Positions 1 to 5,348 of a stretch of 6,492 bases of DNA are shown piece by piece. The DNA comes from Bryobacteraceae bacterium (GTDB taxonomy: Bacteria > Acidobacteriota > Terriglobia > Bryobacterales > Bryobacteraceae), in the NCBI GenBank assembly GCA_947456995.1, contig CANGVB010000215.1, positions 1-6,492 of the forward strand, in the 5' to 3' direction. A model generated the notes under the pieces. That model was not told the DNA's origin and did not search any database. It saw nothing but the letters and a program-made list of their open reading frames with translations. Numbering within the stretch: position 1 is the stretch's first letter; every line of letters starts with the position of its first letter. The position numbers and the translations under genes were made by a program.

Positions 1-279
1 ATGTACTCCGGCTACGGCCGCCTCCTCGTCATAGATCACGGCAACGGCCTCGAAACCTACTACGGCCATCTCTCCCGCTTCAACGTCATCGCCGGCCAAC
101 GCATCGCACGAGGCGAAATCGTAGCCTGGTCCGGCAAAACCGGCCGCGCCACATCCCCGCACGTCCACTACGAAGTCCGCATGTCCGGCTCCCCCATCAA
201 CCCTTACCCCTACCTCAAATCCCAATCGATCCTCGCAGAATCGAAAAAGACGGAAAAGCGTCCAGACCTCCCCTTCTAA
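1..279 (+). CDS. M23/LytM-family metallopeptidase, C-terminal part (5' end outside window)
   Basis: This is the last 92 codons of a zinc peptidoglycan endopeptidase of the M23 (LytM/lysostaphin) family, which cuts peptide cross-bridges outside the cytoplasmic membrane. Visible are the beta-sheet core 'GYGRLLVIDHGNG' (residues 4-16), the 'YYGHLS' motif with the catalytic-site His23, a 'G..I.RGEIVAWSGKTGR' turn, and the HxH motif 'SPHVHYEVR' with His54 and the zinc ligand His56. The first two zinc ligands (the HxxxD motif) should lie upstream, so the ATG at position 1 is almost certainly internal and the gene begins outside the window. A polar tail of about 20 residues follows the domain. The gene ends in two adjacent in-frame stops (TAATAA, 277-282). 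Many such proteins are septal or cell-shape factors, and some are non-catalytic; the visible histidines argue for activity. Confidence 0.9.
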   Translation: MYSGYGRLLVIDHGNGLETYYGHLSRFNVIAGQRIARGEIVAWSGKTGRATSPHVHYEVRMSGSPINPYPYLKSQSILAESKKTEKRPDLPF

Positions 280-290
280 TAATTAAGGTT

Positions 291-299
291 TGATACACT
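291..299 (+). promoter_or_regulatory. Candidate extended -10 promoter of the DUF3500 gene
   Basis: TG-A-TACACT matches an extended sigma-70-type -10 element (TG at 291-292, hexamer 294-299). I see no good -35 at 16-18 bp. The expected transcription start, about 7 bp downstream, falls on or next to the GTG start at 307, and no Shine-Dalgarno is well placed (a weak TAAGG at 284-288 is about 18 bp away). This suggests a leaderless transcript. It is a motif call only. Confidence 0.45.
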
Positions 300-306
300 T
301 CGGATC

Positions 307-1353
307 GTGCGATCCAAGATCATTCGTCTATCCCTAGCCATGTCCTGCCTGGCCCTCCTCGGCACGGCCTACATGCGCATGACCGTCCAGAACCAACTCT
401 CTGATGCCGCCAACGCCTTCCTCGCCTCGCTCAACGAAGAGCAGACCGCCAAGGCCACCTTCAAGTTCGACGATGACGAGCGCTTCTTCTTCCACTTCAT
501 CCCCGCCGAAGACGTAGCCAAAAACTATGGCCGTCCCCGCAAAGGCGTCCCCTTCGTAGAACTCACAGCCCCCCAGCGTCACCTCGCTCACGCCATGCTC
601 ACCGCCGGCCTCTCACAACAAGGCGCAATCAAGGCCAGCACCATCATGAGCCTCGACGACGTTCTCCGCATCCAGGAAAAAGACACCACCGGCCGCCGCA
701 ACTCCGACAAGTACTTCGTCTCTGTCTTCGGCACCCCGTCCGAGAAAGGCACCTGGGGCTTCCGTTTTGAAGGCCACCACATCAGCCTCCACTTCTCCTT
801 CGTCAACGGCAAGGTCGCCGTCAGCCCCACCTTCTTCGGCTCCAACCCCGCAGAAGTAAAAGAAGGCCCCCGCAAAGGACTCCGCGCTCTGCCCCGCGAA
901 GAAGACCTCGGCCGCGAACTCGTCTCCTCCCTCACTCCAGAACAGATGAAGGTCGCCCTGGTCAACGAAAAGGCCCCCAACGACATCCTCACCTCAGCTA
1001 ACCGTGTCGCCGCCCTCAACGGCCAGCCCAACGGCCTCGCATCCACCAAGCTCAATGCCAAGCAGAAGGAAATGCTGAAGGCTCTCGTCGACGAGTACGC
1101 CAGCAACTTCCCCGAAGAAATCGCCGCCACCCGCCGCGCTCAATTCGCCCGCCTAGCCAATCAGACCTTCTTCGCCTGGGCCGGTGTCACAACCAAAGGT
1201 GGCCCTCACTACTACCGCGTCGCCACTCCTGAATTCCTCATCGAGTACGACTGCACCCAGAACAACGCCAACCACATCCATGCCATGTGGCGCGACCTCA
1301 AGAACGACTGGGGTCAGGACCTCCTCAAAGAGCACGTCAAGAGCGCACACTAA
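307..1353 (+). CDS. DUF3500 family protein, probably exported or membrane-anchored
   Basis: This 348-residue protein matches the DUF3500 family, whose function is not established. Diagnostic blocks are W150-GFRFEGHHISLHFSF (150-165), GPHYYR (299-304) and the C-terminal EYDCTQNNANHIHAMWRD (313-330) followed by 'DWGQDLL'. The clustered His, Asp, Asn and Glu of that last block look like a metal or active site, but this is inference. The N-terminus (KIIRLSLAMSCLALLGTAYM, 4-23) is a short basic stretch plus a hydrophobic segment, which fits a signal peptide or single anchor. The start is GTG at 307. An in-frame ATG at 340 would delete the basic part of the leader, so 307 is preferred. The gene follows the peptidase by 27 bp but appears to have its own -10. 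Its stop codon overlaps that of the convergent enolase-superfamily gene by 4 bp (1350-1353). The family consensus as I recall it reads EYDNTQ, and here the Asn is Cys316. Confidence 0.85.
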   Translation: MRSKIIRLSLAMSCLALLGTAYMRMTVQNQLSDAANAFLASLNEEQTAKATFKFDDDERFFFHFIPAEDVAKNYGRPRKGVPFVELTAPQRHLAHAMLTAGLSQQGAIKASTIMSLDDVLRIQEKDTTGRRNSDKYFVSVFGTPSEKGTWGFRFEGHHISLHFSFVNGKVAVSPTFFGSNPAEVKEGPRKGLRALPREEDLGRELVSSLTPEQMKVALVNEKAPNDILTSANRVAALNGQPNGLASTKLNAKQKEMLKALVDEYASNFPEEIAATRRAQFARLANQTFFAWAGVTTKGGPHYYRVATPEFLIEYDCTQNNANHIHAMWRDLKNDWGQDLLKEHVKSAH

Positions 1354-2507
1354 TCCGCAAAATCGTCTAAAAAGGCCCGGACTGCCGTCGAAACATAGCA
1401 CCCGCTATGGACAGCAAATCCGGGCCTCTCCACAAACCGGTTCGCCATCTCCATCACACTCGGGTTGAACTCACACATCGGCGAATTCACCATCCCCGCA
1501 CACACCTCAATCGCTGCATTCAACTGTGGCGGCATCGCAATCGACACATGCGGCACCACCGCAATCCCCGCCCGCTTCGCCATCCTCCCCAACTCCATCG
1601 TTTCGCTAATACCGCTCCGCCCCAGATCCGGCTGCCAGTAAGTCAGAATCTCCTTCTCAAAAAACGGCTCCGCCTCATAACGAGTCCGGTAACTCTCCCC
1701 CAGCGCCAGCCGCACTCCACTCTCATGCACCAACTCCACATGCCCCTTCAAGTCCTCAGGCAACAACGGACACTCCAGCCACAACACCCGCCGCTCCGCT
1801 AGCTCCTGCGCACACTCAATCTCGCGCCCCTCCGGCAAATGCCACAGTGCATCCACCGCAACTTCAATCTCGTCAAACGCCTCCTGCATCCGGTCAATCT
1901 GCTCGAGCAACAAATCCCAGTCGCTCTCAAAGTAAATCTTGAAGGTCCGGAATCCCCGCGCATACCACCCACCCACAAAAGCCAGCCGCTCCCCCACCGT
2001 CCGGCCAGGCGTCCCGCTCACATAAGCCGGCACTTCCTCCTTCGGGCTCGCCGAAAGCAGATTCCGCAACGGCTGCTCTAGCACCTGCGTAGCCAGATCC
2101 CACAACGCCAGCTCCACCCCCGCCATAGCATCCAGCATGAATCCACCCACCTGCCCGCGCACCCGCATCGTCGAATACATCCGCTGCCACAACCCGCCAA
2201 TACACTCCGCATCCGGTCGAAACTCTTCACCCTCAACCGCAACACAAAGCAGGCTCTTCACCACCTGAGCCGCCACCTCCGGCGCCAACGGAGCCTGCGC
2301 CTCTCCCCACCCCACCATCCCGTCCGAAAGCGTCACCCGCACCAGACAAGTTTCAAACTCGGTGCTATACAAAGCCGGATAATGCGCACTCCAGCGATAA
2401 TTCCCTGCTCCCCCAACCAACCGGTGCGGGCTCCCCGCGCTACCCTGCGCCTGCCCATGATCTCGTGCCAGCCGAACTGGAAATGCTTCAACTTTTGAAA
2501 TTCTCAC
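1350..2507 (-). CDS. Enolase-superfamily dehydratase, mandelate racemase/muconate lactonizing type (acid-sugar dehydratase-like)
   Basis: This 385-residue enzyme has the two-domain enolase-superfamily layout. The N-terminal capping domain begins 'RISKVEAFPVR' (2-12), has a long Gly-rich specificity loop (about 17-48) and the 'VGWGEA' strand (65-70). The modified TIM barrel runs from about 140. Metal ligands are Asp219 (AVDALWH), Glu245 (WLECP) and Glu271 (LGES). The mandelate-racemase His-Asp dyad is Asp294 (WQPDLGRSG) and His320 (VVPHVS), and the eighth-strand acid is Glu346 (CEFNP). Lys190 is kept, but the usual second Lys of the KxK motif is Tyr192 (FKIYF). The family abstracts a proton alpha to a carboxylate under Mg2+; with this context I infer dehydration of a sugar acid to a 2-keto-3-deoxy acid in the cytoplasm. 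The GTG start at 2507 fits the family N-terminus and is preceded by AGGT and AGGA purine runs (minus strand, 2520-2512). The last ~20 residues (after VHSGCYV) do not show the usual PGLG ending. It is divergent from the GntR gene. Confidence 0.85.
   Translation of the reverse strand: MRISKVEAFPVRLARDHGQAQGSAGSPHRLVGGAGNYRWSAHYPALYSTEFETCLVRVTLSDGMVGWGEAQAPLAPEVAAQVVKSLLCVAVEGEEFRPDAECIGGLWQRMYSTMRVRGQVGGFMLDAMAGVELALWDLATQVLEQPLRNLLSASPKEEVPAYVSGTPGRTVGERLAFVGGWYARGFRTFKIYFESDWDLLLEQIDRMQEAFDEIEVAVDALWHLPEGREIECAQELAERRVLWLECPLLPEDLKGHVELVHESGVRLALGESYRTRYEAEPFFEKEILTYWQPDLGRSGISETMELGRMAKRAGIAVVPHVSIAMPPQLNAAIEVCAGMVNSPMCEFNPSVMEMANRFVERPGFAVHSGCYVSTAVRAFLDDFAD
1369..1427 (-). terminator. Large stem-loop with T-tract, a candidate intrinsic terminator inside the 3' end of the dehydratase gene
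   Basis: A perfect 9-bp inverted repeat, AGGCCCGGA (1373-1381) and TCCGGGCCT (1419-1427), encloses a second perfect hairpin, CATAGC-ACCC-GCTATG (1394-1409). Read on the minus strand, the outer stem ends in GGGCC followed by five T (1373 back to 1369), the layout of a rho-independent terminator. It sits about 17 bp before the dehydratase stop codon, so it lies within the coding sequence. On the + strand it follows the DUF3500 stop by about 20 bp and has no T-tract, but could still slow polymerase. The 37-nt interior of the outer stem is longer than usual for an intrinsic terminator. Confidence 0.5.
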
Positions 2508-2540
2508 AGAATCCTGACCTAAAATTATTTCAGATTTCTG
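2507..2540. promoter_or_regulatory. Divergent regulatory region with two CAGA-N-CTG sites (candidate GntR operator)
   Basis: The 46-bp gap between the dehydratase and the GntR gene contains CAGATTTCTG (2531-2540), a 10-bp inverted repeat CAGA-TT-TCTG, and a related CAGAATCCTG (2507-2516, 8 of 10 identical) offset by 24 bp. The first overlaps the TG of the GntR -10 and the second overlaps the dehydratase start. FadR-type regulators commonly bind short palindromes in their own divergent promoter region, so autoregulation together with control of the dehydratase is plausible. A similar CAGATCTCTA occurs at 5317-5326 near the lyase promoter. A weak minus-strand -10 (TAATTT, 2527-2522) may serve the dehydratase. 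These are motif-level observations without binding data. Confidence 0.35.
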
Positions 2541-2547
2541 TTACTCT
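2539..2547 (+). promoter_or_regulatory. Candidate extended -10 promoter of the GntR gene
   Basis: TG-T-TACTCT (TG 2539-2540, hexamer 2542-2547) is an extended -10 element. The start codon ATG at 2554 lies 6 bp beyond it, at the expected transcription start, and there is no Shine-Dalgarno in between. No convincing -35 is visible. The layout is nearly the same as upstream of the DUF3500 gene and points to a leaderless message. Confidence 0.45.
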
Positions 2548-2553
2548 GTCTAC

Positions 2554-3288
2554 ATGGCTCTAGCGCCTCTCAGAAAAAAACGCGCCACCGACGAAGTCTA
2601 CGAGTCCCTCCGCGCCGCAATCCTTACCCGCAACTTTCTCCCTGGCCAGCGCCTCATGGCCGACGAACTTTGTGAGCAACTCGAAGTAAGCCTCACCCCC
2701 GTTCGACATGCTTTGCAGCAACTAGCTGTCGAAGGTCTCGTCGAGATCCACCCCCGCTCCGGCACCTACGTAGCTTCGGTCTCAGAGCAGGACCTCAGCG
2801 AGACTTTCGAAATCCGTCTCGCCCTCGAACTCCTCGCCGGCAAGCGCGCCATCACCAACTGGAACCAGCAATCCGCCAAGCGAATGAAAACCCTCCTCGC
2901 CGCCCTAGCCAAACCAGTCCGCAGCCCCGAATCCCTCAAGCGACACGAAGACAGCAACCTCGAATTCCACTTCGCGCTCTTCGACATCGCCGGCTCAAAA
3001 AAACTACGCGAACTCTACGAGAGCCTCAACGCCCACATCCAGATCGCCCGCGTACATGCCTCCGAGGGTCCCACCCTCCCCGCACTCACCGCCCGCCTCA
3101 CTCAAGAGCAAATCGAGCACGAAGCCATCGTTAGCGCTCTCGAAAGCAAGTCCTTTCCACGCCTCGAAGAAGCCCTCCGCACCCACATCCTCCGTGCCCA
3201 GGCCAGCCTAATGAGCGCCATCCAGGCGCGCGATGCGCAACTCCCCGCGAACGAGCCCGCGAAAAACCAAAAACGCAAGCGGGTGTAG
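2554..3288 (+). CDS. GntR-family transcriptional regulator with FCD ligand-binding domain
   Basis: This is a 244-residue cytoplasmic repressor or activator of the FadR branch of GntR. The winged helix-turn-helix spans about 10-75: 'VYESLRAAILTRNFLPGQRL', then 'ELCEQLEVSLTPVRHALQQLAVEGLVEI', then the wing 'PRSGTYVAS'. The all-helical FCD domain covers about 80-222. FCD proteins bind small carboxylic acids, often through a metal. Here the histidine ligands are His139 (LEFHFAL), His189 (QIEHEAI) and His211 (RTHILRAQ), and the position four residues before His139, often Asp, is Asn135. The tail 222-244 is basic (KNQKRKRV). It lies between, and is opposed to, the two halves of a sugar-acid module, so I infer that it senses the substrate or a pathway intermediate and controls those genes and itself. 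Its last 81 bp overlap the 3' end of the convergent transporter gene. Confidence 0.9.
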   Translation: MALAPLRKKRATDEVYESLRAAILTRNFLPGQRLMADELCEQLEVSLTPVRHALQQLAVEGLVEIHPRSGTYVASVSEQDLSETFEIRLALELLAGKRAITNWNQQSAKRMKTLLAALAKPVRSPESLKRHEDSNLEFHFALFDIAGSKKLRELYESLNAHIQIARVHASEGPTLPALTARLTQEQIEHEAIVSALESKSFPRLEEALRTHILRAQASLMSAIQARDAQLPANEPAKNQKRKRV

Positions 3289-4413
3289 CACGCCCATAAA
3301 GGCGAACACCCAGTAGTAGCCCGAATACTGCACCAGCCATCCGGTCAGCGCCGTAAACAGCAACCCGCCCAGCCCATTGCCAAAAGCAAACATGCCACTC
3401 ACACTACCCACCACCTGCGTCGGGTAGAGGTCATTGGTCACCGTCGAAAGATTGGTCTTCCAAACCATGTGCGCAAACGTAACCAGGCAGATCGATGCAA
3501 TCGCAATCGTGCTCGATGGCGTAGTAGCCACCACCAGACTCACCGGCATCACCATCGCCGCCGGCAGCATCACCGCCTTGCGCGCCGCCAGCACATTCCA
3601 TCCGCGCGAGATCAACACGCCGCTCATCCAGCCGCCAAACATCGCGCCCAGATCCGCACTCAGATACGGCATCCAAGCCACCAGCGCCATCTCCTGCAAC
3701 GTAAATCCACGCGCATCCACCAGATACTTCGGCAACCAGAAAAGATAAAACCACCACACCGGGTCGCTCAAAAATCGAGATCCAAACAAGCCCCAGCTCT
3801 GCGGCATTTTCAAATACTCCCGCCACGCCCCAGGCTTCGCCGGAGGAATCACGACAGACTCAAGCGGCCGGTACAACATCATCCACGGCACAATCCACAA
3901 CACACCGAGCACACCACAAATCACAAAGGCCCCACGCCAGCTCATCTGCAGATAAAGCCAGGTCACCAGAAACGGAGCAATCATAGCCCCCACACTCGAC
4001 CCCGCATTCAGCAAACCATTCGCCAGCGCCCGCTCTTCCTTGTGAAAGCACTCGCTGATCGCCCGGAACCCAGCCATGAAATTCCCAGGCTCACCAAGGC
4101 CCAGCAGAAACCGAAACGCCCCCAAACTAAACGCACTAGTAGCAAACCCGTGCAGCGCATTCGCCACACTCCACCAGCCCATAAACACCGCCAGGCTCAC
4201 CCGCGCTCCCCAGCGATCCACCAGGAATCCGCTGCCGATATACATGCCCGTATAAGCCAACTGAAACACGTTCAGAATGTTCGCGTAACCCGTAGGCGTC
4301 AGCCCCAGTTCCTTGGTGATCACCGGCGCAAGCACACTCAAACACTGGCGATCAATGTAGTTGATGATCACCGACAAAAACAGCAGCCCGGCGATCCACC
4401 AGCGGCGTTCCAT
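3208..4413 (-). CDS. MFS transporter, ACS (anion:cation symporter) family, hexuronate/sugar-acid type
   Basis: This 401-residue inner-membrane protein has twelve predicted hydrophobic segments, roughly at 6-23, 45-66, 74-93, 95-115, 134-154, 161-181, 209-229, 245-267, 279-296, 302-320, 339-360 and 366-387, with a cytoplasmic loop at about 183-205. ACS hallmarks are NYIDRQCLSVLAP in TM1 (18-30), the motif-A-like loop GFLVDRWGAR (62-71) and RFLLGLGEPGNFMAG in TM4 (101-115). ACS members such as ExuT, GudP and GarP import hexuronates or aldarates with protons, so a sugar-acid substrate is likely, but the specific one cannot be read from sequence. The start ATG (4413) directly follows the lyase TAA, and a GAGAGAA purine run inside the lyase end can act as ribosome binding site, so the two are almost certainly co-transcribed and coupled. 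The C-terminal 26 codons overlap the opposing GntR gene. Confidence 0.9.
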   Translation of the reverse strand: MERRWWIAGLLFLSVIINYIDRQCLSVLAPVITKELGLTPTGYANILNVFQLAYTGMYIGSGFLVDRWGARVSLAVFMGWWSVANALHGFATSAFSLGAFRFLLGLGEPGNFMAGFRAISECFHKEERALANGLLNAGSSVGAMIAPFLVTWLYLQMSWRGAFVICGVLGVLWIVPWMMLYRPLESVVIPPAKPGAWREYLKMPQSWGLFGSRFLSDPVWWFYLFWLPKYLVDARGFTLQEMALVAWMPYLSADLGAMFGGWMSGVLISRGWNVLAARKAVMLPAAMVMPVSLVVATTPSSTIAIASICLVTFAHMVWKTNLSTVTNDLYPTQVVGSVSGMFAFGNGLGGLLFTALTGWLVQYSGYYWVFAFMGVLHPLAFLVFRGLVRGELRIARLDGAH

Positions 4414-5286
4414 TTAGATTCTCTCGCGCAAATTCTTCAGCTCCGCCAGACTCACCGCATCGAGCGACGAAGTCGGATGCCGCACCGTAGCCGAAGCAAT
4501 CACACCCTGCGCCACCAGATTATGCTTCATCGCACTCACACCCATCCCCGGCTGCAACTCAAATCGCAACAACGGCAGAATCCGCGTAAACACGCTCCAG
4601 GCTTTGTCCTTGTCCCCAGCCACCAGCGCATCCCAAATCTCAACCAGCGGCCGAATACAATCACTCCCCGGCATCGTCCCCCGCGCCCCGCGATCATATT
4701 CTTCGATAAAGAACTGCGCGTTCAACCCGCCAAACACCACCAGCGAATCCCCGGCCGCCGCAACCGTCTGTGTAATCTGCGGAGCCGTCGGCGGCGCTTC
4801 CACCTTAGCCAGCTTCACCTGCTCAATCTCACGCGCCATGCGCGCCAGCAACGGCGGCGGCATCATCACTTGCGTCAGCAGCGGCGCATCCTGCACCATA
4901 ATCGGGATCCCCGCACCCTTGCTGATCTCCCCAAAGTAATGCATCAACCCTTCGCCATCGGTCTTCAAAAAGAACGGCGGCAGCACCATCAATGCATCTG
5001 CACCCAGTCCAGCCAGTTGCTTCGACAACTCAACCGCACTCCGCGTACCGGTAGCTCCACTCGAAGCCACCAGCGGCACACGTCCCGCCACATGCTTCGA
5101 AATCGCCTGCATCAACTCAACTCGTTCGCTCGCCTCCAGCGCATAGCCTTCGCTCGCATTTCCAAAGAGCCCAAGCCCATGAGCCCCCTGCTCCAGCAAA
5201 AAGTCAACCAGCCGCAATTGGCTATCAACATCAAGAGAACCATCTTCATGAAAAGTTGTAACTAGAATCGGATAAACGCCAGACAT
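4414..5286 (-). CDS. DapA/N-acetylneuraminate lyase superfamily Schiff-base aldolase or dehydratase (not DapA itself)
   Basis: From MSGVYPILVTTF the protein has 290 residues, the usual length for this (beta/alpha)8 superfamily, whose members form a Schiff base between a Lys and a 2-oxo acid. The Lys is Lys161 (KLAKVEAPPT). Other landmarks are 'GNASEGYAL' (42-50, the place of GTTGE), 'LPPFFLK' (102-108), 'VQDAP' (131-135) and 'VFGGLNAQF' (184-192). Relative to E. coli DapA from memory, the proton-relay Thr44, Tyr107 and Tyr133 correspond to Ala44, Phe106 and Gln132, and the substrate Arg138 to Leu, so lysine synthesis is unlikely. With the dehydratase and transporter I infer cleavage or dehydration of a 2-keto-3-deoxy sugar acid. 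The open frame extends to an ATG at 5382, but that stretch lacks family similarity and overlaps the divergent gene. The real start is ATG 5286 or the adjoining ATG 5289. It is the first gene of an operon with the transporter. Confidence 0.85.
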   Translation of the reverse strand: MSGVYPILVTTFHEDGSLDVDSQLRLVDFLLEQGAHGLGLFGNASEGYALEASERVELMQAISKHVAGRVPLVASSGATGTRSAVELSKQLAGLGADALMVLPPFFLKTDGEGLMHYFGEISKGAGIPIMVQDAPLLTQVMMPPPLLARMAREIEQVKLAKVEAPPTAPQITQTVAAAGDSLVVFGGLNAQFFIEEYDRGARGTMPGSDCIRPLVEIWDALVAGDKDKAWSVFTRILPLLRFELQPGMGVSAMKHNLVAQGVIASATVRHPTSSLDAVSLAELKNLRERI

Positions 5287-5299
5287 CATAAGAGCCAAA

Positions 5300-5308
5300 A
5301 GGATATCA
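5300..5308 (-). promoter_or_regulatory. Candidate extended -10 promoter of the lyase-transporter operon
   Basis: Read on the minus strand, TG-A-TATCCT (5308 to 5300) is an extended -10. Transcription would start near 5292-5294, only 3-8 nt before the tandem ATG codons at 5289 and 5286, and there is no Shine-Dalgarno. This supports the short start over the 5382 alternative. The element lies within a near-palindrome (5301-5317). Confidence 0.45.
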
Positions 5309-5317
5309 CGTGTATCC
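5301..5317. repeat. Near-palindrome GGATA-TCACGTG-TATCC in the divergent promoter region
   Basis: GGATA (5301-5305) and TATCC (5313-5317) form a perfect 5-bp inverted repeat separated by 7 bp that contain the palindrome CACGTG (5307-5312), offset by one base. It overlaps the minus-strand -10 of the lyase operon, so a bound regulator could block that promoter. A third TATCC (5339-5343) lies just before the propeller start. Function is inferred from symmetry and position only. Confidence 0.35.
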
Positions 5318-5338
5318 AGATCTCTACGGCAGGCATCG

Positions 5339-5344
5339 TATCCT
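5339..5344 (+). promoter_or_regulatory. Candidate -10 of the propeller gene
   Basis: TATCCT at 5339-5344 ends 4 bp before the ATG at 5349. Transcription would start at or just inside the start codon, again suggesting a leaderless message. It lacks the TG extension and a clear -35. The upstream TG-TATCCA (5311-5318) is an alternative that would give a leader of about 25 nt. Confidence 0.25.
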
Positions 5345-5348
5345 GTAG

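Noticed and set aside
1..3. ATG at position 1 as the true start of the peptidase
   Set aside because: It falls inside the M23 fold, after the place of the HxxxD zinc motif, so the real start must be upstream of the window.
1407..1802. A 131-codon + strand frame opposite the dehydratase
   Set aside because: It is His-, Pro- and Arg-rich shadow coding with no recognisable domain. The opposite strand carries a full set of enolase-superfamily residues.
3256..3283. CCCGC/GCGGG hairpin at the end of the GntR gene as a terminator
   Set aside because: There is only a 5-bp stem with an 18-nt loop and no T-tract on either strand.
3469..5265. A 598-codon open frame on the + strand antisense to the transporter and the lyase
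   Set aside because: Its product is a low-complexity run of Arg, His, Gln and Pro with no domain, as expected from A/C-rich antisense DNA. It spans both genes because the lyase and transporter share one reading frame.
4414..5286. Calling the lyase dapA (4-hydroxy-tetrahydrodipicolinate synthase)
   Set aside because: The Tyr/Thr relay and the carboxylate-binding Arg equivalents are missing, and the neighbours are sugar-acid genes rather than lysine biosynthesis genes.
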